NCBI GenBank assembly: GCA_009779395.1
Contig: WREJ01000023.1
Span: 1 to 10,928 of the forward strand
From: Coriobacteriia bacterium
GTDB taxonomy: Bacteria; Actinomycetota; Coriobacteriia; WRKU01; WQUG01
Length of the DNA stretch: 10,928 nt
Direction: 5' to 3'
Part shown: positions 5,925 to 10,928 of the stretch, piece by piece
How the letters are laid out: each line of letters opens with the position of its first letter
How positions within the stretch are numbered: the first letter of the stretch is position 1
Position numbers and translations under genes: made by a program
Notes under the pieces: generated by a model
Databases searched by the model: none
What the model was told of the DNA's origin: nothing
Seen by the model: only the letters and a program-made list of their open reading frames with translations

Positions 5925-6698
5925 CTACTCTGACAGGTTTACCGAAAATCCTGCTGCGCGCAGGGCTTCTTTGACCTCGCGCACCGTAATACGTCCGTAG
6001 TGAAAGACGCTTGCCGCAAGCACTGCCGCAGCGTGACCGTCAACGACCGCCTCGACAAAGTCATCGATTTTTCCTGCTCCTCCGCTTGCCGTCACGGGAA
6101 TACTGACGCTGTCAGCAACCGCACGAGTCAGCGCGATGTCATAACCGCCCGTAACGCCGTCGCAGTCCATGCTGGTCAGCAAAATCTCGCCGGCACCCAG
6201 CTTTTCGGCTTCATGCGCCCAGGCAATCACGTCAATGCCCGTGTTTTCGCGCCCACCGCCAATGATGACTTCCCACTTATCTGCAGCAGACCCACGAACT
6301 TTGCGTGCGTCAACAGCAATAATCAGGGAGTCTGGACCATAGCATTCGCTCACCTGTTTTACCAGCTGGGGATTGCGCACAGCTGCACTGCCCAGCGATA
6401 CCTTGTCGGCTCCCGCTGCAAGTACTGCCGCGACATCGTCTTGTGATGCCATACCACCACCCACCACAAAGGGAATGCTGCAGGCGGCACGGGTCGTCTG
6501 TGCCAGATCAACGCGCGTAGCACGCCCTTCGTGACTGGCGCTGATGTCAAGAAAGACCAGCTCGTCGGCACCGGCGGCTTGATAGGCAGCAGCCATTTCA
6601 GCCGGACTGCCAATGTCGCGCAGATCAACAAAGTTGATGCCTTTAACAACACGCCCTTTTTCAACATCCAAACAAGGTATTACACGAATGATGTCCAT
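5925..6698 (-). CDS. hisF: Imidazole glycerol phosphate synthase cyclase subunit
   Basis: This 257-residue TIM barrel uses ammonia from the HisH glutaminase to turn PRFAR into imidazole glycerol phosphate and AICAR. The catalytic aspartates D11 (IPCLDVEKGRVVKG) and D130 (IAVDARK) sit at the positions known from studied HisF proteins. Phosphate-binding loops VVGGGM (78-83) and TASGGAG are present, as is the SMDCDG strand (about 177-181). The ATG is preceded by GGAAG at close spacing. It stands 126 nt from hisA, the widest gap in the operon, and its usual partner gene hisH is not next to it. HisF can use free ammonia in vitro, but in cells HisH is normally required. Confidence 0.96.
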   Translation of the reverse strand: MDIIRVIPCLDVEKGRVVKGINFVDLRDIGSPAEMAAAYQAAGADELVFLDISASHEGRATRVDLAQTTRAACSIPFVVGGGMASQDDVAAVLAAGADKVSLGSAAVRNPQLVKQVSECYGPDSLIIAVDARKVRGSAADKWEVIIGGGRENTGIDVIAWAHEAEKLGAGEILLTSMDCDGVTGGYDIALTRAVADSVSIPVTASGGAGKIDDFVEAVVDGHAAAVLAASVFHYGRITVREVKEALRAAGFSVNLSE

Positions 6699-6824
6699 GC
6701 AGCTTCCAACCTTTCAAGTTTTTTAGGCACCTCAGGGTGCGTTGTGAGTGAGCTTTTTGTTAGGTTCCTGCGCGCAGCGTAGTTTACTCCTACGTGAGCA
6801 CAGGGTTCTGACAAAATAGGTCGC
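6699..6824 (-). promoter_or_regulatory. 126-nt hisA-hisF spacer with three inverted repeats
   Basis: The spacer holds CGTAG/CTACG with a 7-nt loop (6778-6794), the perfect palindrome CTGCGCGCAG (6768-6777) and GCACC/GGTGC with a 4-nt loop (6727-6740), which is followed on the minus strand by CTAAAAAA rather than a U-run. There is no minus-strand intrinsic terminator and no convincing promoter: TTGTCA about 15 nt after the hisA stop lacks a well-spaced -10 box. It may act as a processing, stability or translation-control element. Confidence 0.4.
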
Positions 6825-7586
6825 TCACAGCGTGCCCTGTGGTGCCTTTAGCACGTCCAGCGCTGCCCTAATATCAATCTCGCCCTCATAATAGGCTCTG
6901 CCAATAATTACACCCTCTATCAGTTCTGGTCCAAGCTCCCTCGCGGCTTCGATATCAGCAAGGCTCGCTACACCACCGCTCACTATCACAGGAAAGCCCG
7001 CGGCTACCGCAACTGCTGCATACAGCTCTGGCTGAATACCCGTTTGCATGCCGTCACGGCTGATGTCGGTATAGACCAGATGCCGGAGTCCAATACTGGC
7101 AAGTTCTGCAACCAGTTCAGGGGCAGGAATCGTGCTCATGGCAGTCCAGCCGTCCACCGCCACAATGCCGTCACGCGCATCAATGCCAGCGACCAGAGCG
7201 TCTGCGCCAAAGTTCTGGACAGCCCCTGCTGCAAAAGCTGGGTCACGGGCAAGCTTGCTACCCACGACCACGCGCTTGACGCCTGTTTCAAGCATCGTTT
7301 CAATGGCGGAGTGCGTCCTCATTCCCCCACCGACCTGTATGTTCAGGCCAGGGACCTGCTGGGCAATCGCTGCGATACTTTCCGTGTTGTGGGGACGGCC
7401 ACTGCGCGCCGCATTAAGGTCAACTACATGCAGCCACGCAGCTCCGCTGTCACGAAACGCACGCGCCTGGGTGACCGGGTCATCGTGATAGACGGTGACC
7501 CGCTGGTAGTCACCCTGCGCCAAGCGCACGACACGTCCATCAAGCAAGTCAATCGCAGGAAACAGTTGTAATTTGGCTGTACTCAC
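6825..7586 (-). CDS. hisA: ProFAR isomerase (HisA)
   Basis: This 253-residue TIM barrel catalyses the Amadori rearrangement of ProFAR to PRFAR, step 4 of histidine synthesis. The catalytic acid is D13 in FPAIDLLDGRVVRLAQGD and the catalytic partner is D174 in YTDISRDGMQTG. The phosphate loop VGGGMR (85-90) and the VSGGVAS loop are intact. The GTG start shares GTGA with the hisB stop (4-nt overlap) and is preceded by AAGGGA about 6 nt upstream, so translation is probably coupled to hisB. Actinomycete relatives called PriA also act on the tryptophan substrate; the AIDLLDGR motif looks more like plain HisA, but dual activity cannot be excluded from sequence alone. Confidence 0.95.
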   Translation of the reverse strand: MSTAKLQLFPAIDLLDGRVVRLAQGDYQRVTVYHDDPVTQARAFRDSGAAWLHVVDLNAARSGRPHNTESIAAIAQQVPGLNIQVGGGMRTHSAIETMLETGVKRVVVGSKLARDPAFAAGAVQNFGADALVAGIDARDGIVAVDGWTAMSTIPAPELVAELASIGLRHLVYTDISRDGMQTGIQPELYAAVAVAAGFPVIVSGGVASLADIEAARELGPELIEGVIIGRAYYEGEIDIRAALDVLKAPQGTL

Positions 7587-8191
7587 AGCGTTCCCTTTGT
7601 CGAAGGAATGCCGCTAACGCGCCCGTCAAGGGCCACAGCTTCGCGCAGTGCGCGTGCTGCTGCCTTAAAGGTCGCCTCTAAAATATGGTGGCTGTTCTCG
7701 CCTGCCAAAGCCTCGAGGTGCAGCGTAATACCTGCCTTGCTGGTAAAAGCAATAAAGAACTCTTTGGCAAGGGTCGTATCAAAGCTGCCGATCATTTCAA
7801 TGGGTACCTCAACCCGGTAGTGCAGCTGACCGCGACCACTGATGTCAACAGCCGCAAAGACCAAAGCCTCGTCCATAGGAACCAGCACGTCTGCAAAGCG
7901 TGTAATACCTGCCCCGTCACCCAGTGCTTCAGCAAAAGCAGTACCCAAAACCAAGCCGACGTCTTCGACCGTGTGGTGGTCATCGACTTCAATGTCTCCT
8001 GTGCAGCGACAGTCAAGGTCAAAACCAGCGTGCTTTGCAAAAGCCGTCAGCATGTGGTCAAAAAAGCCGCTTCCTGTGGCAACGTTTATCACACCCGAGC
8101 CATCAAGGTTCAGCTGCAAAACAATGTCAGTTTCTGTGGTCGCCCGCTCGATGCGCGCGCTTCGTGCGCGCTGTGTTGTGGTATCGCTCAT
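7583..8191 (-). CDS. hisB: Imidazoleglycerol-phosphate dehydratase (monofunctional)
   Basis: The 202-residue manganese enzyme dehydrates imidazole glycerol phosphate to imidazole acetol phosphate. Metal-ligand motifs are complete: FFDHML (43-48), DDHHTVED (70-77) and SHHILEATFKAA (167-178). The C-terminal STKGTL agrees with the conserved S-x-KG end. It lacks the N-terminal HAD phosphatase domain found in enterobacterial HisB, so histidinol phosphate must be dephosphorylated by another protein, here the PHP enzyme at 4325-5218. The ATG is preceded by GAGGAGAG, which overlaps the hisC stop; the intergenic distance is 15 nt. Confidence 0.96.
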   Translation of the reverse strand: MSDTTTQRARSARIERATTETDIVLQLNLDGSGVINVATGSGFFDHMLTAFAKHAGFDLDCRCTGDIEVDDHHTVEDVGLVLGTAFAEALGDGAGITRFADVLVPMDEALVFAAVDISGRGQLHYRVEVPIEMIGSFDTTLAKEFFIAFTSKAGITLHLEALAGENSHHILEATFKAAARALREAVALDGRVSGIPSTKGTL

Positions 8192-8206
8192 GGCTGGTCG
8201 CTCTCC

Positions 8207-9295
8207 TCAATCTCTCTTGTCAGTGCTACGGGCAATTGCTGCAGACAAAGCAGTCATAAATCGTGCATTTTGCTGTGCGTCACCAACGGTCACACGCAGA
8301 CAGTTCTCAAGACCTGCTGCCTGCGAAAAATTGCGCACATATATGTCATAGTCATCAAGCAGGCACTGCCACACTGCAGCAGCACGCGGCAGACGAAACA
8401 GCAGAAAGTTAGCCGCAGATTGCCAGACCTCGACACCCGCAAACGCAGACATCTGGGCATACAGACTGTCACGCTGCTCAATAATGGTCGCAATGTTGCG
8501 GTCAAACTCCTCTGGCATATCCACCACCAACTCTGCCACAAATTGCGTGAAAGCGTTAACCGAATAGGGCATACGCACACGCGAAAGCTGCTCGATTACC
8601 TGCGGGCTTGCCAGCACATAACCCAGGCGCAGACCCGCCAGTGAATAGGCCTTTGAAAAGGTGCGGAGTATGACCAGATTTGGCAGCTGGTCCAGATAGG
8701 CGCGCATACTCTGACCGCTAAATTCAAAATAGGCTTCGTCAACCACAAAAAGGCAGTCGCTTGCCGCGATTAAGGTGAGCAGTGACGCTGTATCGGTCAA
8801 ATTCCCCGAGGGATTATTAGGATTGTCAAGAAAGCAGAGGTCAATGTCGCCAGCTTGCAGGCGCTCTGTTGCAGCCTCGATGTCAATGCCGTAGGTATCA
8901 GGGTCACGCGGCAGGCTGACAACTTCTGTTCCCAGCGTTTGCGCATAGATTTCATACATCGAAAAAGTGGGAGTAAACTGCAGCATAGTGCGCCCTGTGC
9001 CACCCCAGGCTAGCATGATGTCAAGCAGTAGCTCGTCTCCCCCGTTGCCTAGCAGAATACAATCTGTTGCCACCCCTTGCGCTGCTGCAAGCTTTGCACG
9101 TAGCTTTTGTGCCAGCGGGTCGGGGTAGCGGTTAAAGGGAAAGTCAGCACTACGTGCCTGCAGTTTTTCGCGCAGGACGACAGGCAGATTAAAGGGGCTT
9201 TCGTTTGCCGCAAGAATCAACTTGCCAGCAGGCATCTCGCCCCGGTAAGGTGTCAGGTCAGCAAGGGCAGCTCGTGGGCTGCGCAGGCCTGCCAT
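8207..9295 (-). CDS. hisC: Histidinol-phosphate aminotransferase
   Basis: This fold-type I PLP aminotransferase of about 362 residues converts imidazole acetol phosphate plus glutamate to histidinol phosphate and 2-oxoglutarate. Visible landmarks are AANESPFNLP near the N-terminus, NGGDELL for cofactor phosphate, FLDNPNNPSGN (D157-N158 region), VDEAYFEFS (D186), and the Schiff-base lysine K215 in RTFSKAYSLAGLRLGY. The start chosen is the ATG at 9295 because GAGAGG lies 7 nt before it (9303-9308). Another in-frame ATG at 9316 would add seven residues and leave only 5 nt after the hisD stop, but its ribosome site is weak. The remaining sequence is uninterrupted. Confidence 0.94.
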   Translation of the reverse strand: MAGLRSPRAALADLTPYRGEMPAGKLILAANESPFNLPVVLREKLQARSADFPFNRYPDPLAQKLRAKLAAAQGVATDCILLGNGGDELLLDIMLAWGGTGRTMLQFTPTFSMYEIYAQTLGTEVVSLPRDPDTYGIDIEAATERLQAGDIDLCFLDNPNNPSGNLTDTASLLTLIAASDCLFVVDEAYFEFSGQSMRAYLDQLPNLVILRTFSKAYSLAGLRLGYVLASPQVIEQLSRVRMPYSVNAFTQFVAELVVDMPEEFDRNIATIIEQRDSLYAQMSAFAGVEVWQSAANFLLFRLPRAAAVWQCLLDDYDIYVRNFSQAAGLENCLRVTVGDAQQNARFMTALSAAIARSTDKRD

Positions 9296-9301
9296 TTCTG
9301 T

Positions 9302-9308
9302 TCCTCTC
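9302..9308 (-). promoter_or_regulatory. Ribosome site that decides the hisC start
   Basis: GAGAGGA on the minus strand sits 6-7 nt before the ATG at 9295 (AGAGGAACAGAAATG). The alternative ATG at 9316 has only GCGAAG before it. The site lies inside the reading frame that would open from 9316, so the shorter protein is favoured. Confidence 0.55.
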
Positions 9309-9321
9309 GTGCTCATCTTCG

Positions 9322-10623
9322 CTACTTCTGCTCTCTTTTTTCCAGGTCAGCTATTCGCAGCCTGACCGCTTCTGCGTGTGCCCACAACTGTTCGGCATCT
9401 GCTATGGTGCAAACATCGTCTGCCTCTGCCTGCAAAGCGTCTGCTGTGTAGGACAGCACGCTCGATACCTTGAGAAAGTCATCAACGCGCAAGGGTGAAG
9501 AAAAGCGCGCCGTGCCGCCCGTTGGCAGAGTATGATTCGGTCCAGCACTGTAATCACCTACCGATTCTGGCGTCCACGAACCAAGGAAGATCGCACCGGC
9601 ATTGCTGATGTCTTCCAGCAAACTTTGTGGGTCAGCTGTCAAGACCTCAAGGTGTTCAGGTGCAATAAAGTTCGATGCCGCAATGGCGTCTTCCATTGTC
9701 TCGCAGACCAGCACGATGCCGTTATCTTGCAGTGACGCAGCAGTAATGTCTGCGCGTGGCGACTGCCTTAGCAAGACTTCCAGTTCTGCTGCGACCTTGT
9801 CAGGCAAGCTAGCGTCTGTCGTCACCAGATAACAGGCGGCTAATGGATCATGCTCTGCCTGCGCCATCAGATCAATAGCAACGTAGCGCGGGTTAGCCGT
9901 CTTGTCTGCCAGCACCAAGACCTCAGAGGGACCGGCAATCATGTCGATTCCCACCGTACCCTGGACCAGCTTTTTGGCAGCGGCAACATAGGCATTGCCC
10001 GGTCCGGTGATTTTATCGACCGCAGGAATGCTGTCTGTTCCGTAGGCAAGTGCTGCGATGGCCTGTGCTCCGCCAACTTTATAGATTTCAGTAGCACCAG
10101 CAAGCGAGCACGCGACCAGCGTAGAGGGCACAATCGTGCCGCAAGCAGCAGGAGGCACAACAACAGCAATTTCTGCAACACGGGCGACCCGTGCCGGAAT
10201 GACGTTCATCAGCACCGTGCTGGGATAATCAGCGCGTCCACCAGGCACGTATATTCCCACGCGACTGAGAGGCGTGACCTGCTGCCCTAAAAACACGCCG
10301 TCTCGCGGAGCAACATACCAGGACTGCTGCAGCTGACGCTTGTGGAAGTCCTCAATACGGTCAGCACAGGCAGTCAAAGCAGCGATCAGCTGGTCATCAA
10401 CAGCAGCAAAAGCTGCGGCAATTTCTGCCTCGCTTACGCGCAGGTCGGTGATGTCTGCACCGTCAAAGCGCTTGGTATAGTCACGCAATGCAGCGTCCCC
10501 GCGCTGCTTTACGTCAGCGATGATTGCTGCAGCGACCTCGGTGGCAGCAGCATCAATGCCGCCGCTGCGCTCAAGCAGTGCTTCTGTCAAGCGCTGTCCT
10601 GCTGCTAATTGAAGTCGTCTCAT
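9322..10623 (-). CDS. hisD: Histidinol dehydrogenase
   Basis: The 433-residue zinc enzyme oxidises L-histidinol to L-histidine in two NAD-dependent steps, the end of the pathway. Signature segments are visible: TGPGNAYVAAAKK (206-218), GIDMIAGPSEVLVLAD (225-240), AQAEHDP with zinc ligands Q255 and H258, the catalytic pair E323-H324 (APEHLEV), D357, H364 in GPNHTLPTGG, and C-terminal zinc ligand H416. The start chosen is the ATG at 10623, 2 nt after the hisG stop, giving MRRLQLAAGQ as in the family. A GTG at 10671 is in frame and has GGAAG before it, but it would add 16 unlike residues and overlap hisG by 46 nt. Confidence 0.95.
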   Translation of the reverse strand: MRRLQLAAGQRLTEALLERSGGIDAAATEVAAAIIADVKQRGDAALRDYTKRFDGADITDLRVSEAEIAAAFAAVDDQLIAALTACADRIEDFHKRQLQQSWYVAPRDGVFLGQQVTPLSRVGIYVPGGRADYPSTVLMNVIPARVARVAEIAVVVPPAACGTIVPSTLVACSLAGATEIYKVGGAQAIAALAYGTDSIPAVDKITGPGNAYVAAAKKLVQGTVGIDMIAGPSEVLVLADKTANPRYVAIDLMAQAEHDPLAACYLVTTDASLPDKVAAELEVLLRQSPRADITAASLQDNGIVLVCETMEDAIAASNFIAPEHLEVLTADPQSLLEDISNAGAIFLGSWTPESVGDYSAGPNHTLPTGGTARFSSPLRVDDFLKVSSVLSYTADALQAEADDVCTIADAEQLWAHAEAVRLRIADLEKREQK

Positions 10624-10625
10624 CT

Positions 10626-10928
10626 TCACTGTGCTGCTCGTTTCTGCTCTGTCGTGCTCTCCCCCGCACACATTTCTTCCAGCTGGGCAACAAGGTCTGC
10701 TACCCGCTGGTCAGTACGTGCCGCCGAATACTGAGCAACAAAGCGCGCCGTACTGGGCAACACACACTCGATGACCTGCAGCTTGTTCTCGCGCAGGGTT
10801 GCTCCTGTCTGAGTGATGTCAACCACCACATCAGCAATGCCAATCAAAGGCGCCAGCTCGATATTACCATTCAGCTTGACAATTTCGACCTGAATGCCCC
10901 GTTTGTCAAAAAAGTTTTGCGTCAGGCG
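10626..10928 (-). CDS. hisG: ATP phosphoribosyltransferase, C-terminal part (cut by window edge)
   Basis: Only the last 100 codons plus the TGA are in the window; the 5' part lies beyond 10928. The visible product includes FFDKRGIQVEIVKLNGNIEL, then APLIGIADVVVDITQTGATL and ENKLQVIE, which match HisG, the first enzyme of histidine synthesis (ATP plus PRPP to phosphoribosyl-ATP). The protein ends about 40 residues after that segment with RVADLVAQLEEMC and a polar tail, with no C-terminal regulatory domain. This points to the short form, which in other bacteria works in a complex with HisZ. hisD follows after 2 nt. Confidence 0.93.
   Translation of the reverse strand, partial: RLTQNFFDKRGIQVEIVKLNGNIELAPLIGIADVVVDITQTGATLRENKLQVIECVLPSTARFVAQYSAARTDQRVADLVAQLEEMCAGESTTEQKRAAQ

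Noticed and set aside
6727..6740. GCACC/GGTGC hairpin as a terminator after hisA
   Set aside because: On the coding strand it is followed by CTAAAAAA instead of a U-run, and the stem is only five pairs. The T-run is on the wrong side.
7685..8644. Long plus-strand open frame opposite hisB and hisC
   Set aside because: It lies across two well-supported genes and its protein shows no recognisable motif; it is an antisense shadow of GC-balanced coding DNA.
10624..10671. GTG start at 10671 for hisD with a GGAAG before it
   Set aside because: It would overlap hisG by 46 nt and add 16 polar residues not typical of HisD; the GGAAG is also part of hisG coding sequence. The ATG at 10623 gives the usual family N-terminus.
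1..10928. CRISPR array, tRNA, rRNA, insertion sequence or phage genes
   Set aside because: No regularly spaced repeats, cloverleaf-like stretch, transposase motif or terminal inverted repeats were seen on either strand.

Overview
The window carries one long minus-strand gene train that reads from the right edge towards the left. It looks like an anaerobic, moderately GC-balanced (just over half GC by eye) Gram-positive actinobacterium, most plausibly of the class Coriobacteriia. The reasons are the split hisI/hisE genes, a PHP-type histidinol phosphatase, a short-form HisG, strong AG-rich ribosome sites, GTG and TTG starts, and a large surface protein combining RCC1 repeats with Gram-positive pilin-type domains. 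The taxonomic call is an inference from gene style, not from a marker gene.

Right to left, positions 10928 to 4325 hold a nearly complete histidine operon: hisG (3' part only, cut by the window edge), hisD, hisC, hisB, hisA, hisF, hisI, hisE and a PHP histidinol phosphatase (hisJ/hisK type). Most junctions are 2 to 26 nt apart or overlap by 4 nt, so co-transcription and translational coupling are likely. Two things stand out: hisH, the glutaminase partner of HisF, is not in the cluster as far as it can be seen, and there is a 126-nt gap with three small inverted repeats between hisA and hisF. The operon runs straight on into an RNase HI-family gene (3820-4320) and a QueD/PTPS-family gene (3424-3804), which are not histidine enzymes.

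Positions 3068-3423 form a gene-free leader region with a candidate promoter, three dyad symmetries, a tandem 10-bp repeat and a hairpin close to the ribosome site of the next gene. That gene (71-3067) encodes a 998-residue exported protein: signal segment, complete seven-blade RCC1 propeller, SbsA-like Ig domain, Spy0128-like pilin domain, a second pilin-related domain, and a C-terminal membrane segment without a canonical LPXTG motif. The first 70 bases are non-coding and begin with a run of twelve C, which may be a contig-end artefact.

Together the his genes encode every histidine-specific step from PRPP to histidine except the HisH glutaminase (and HisZ, which a short HisG should need). 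I see no RNA gene, CRISPR array, insertion sequence or phage gene. No wholly new system is evident. The least ordinary parts are the surface protein, its leader region, and the missing hisH.
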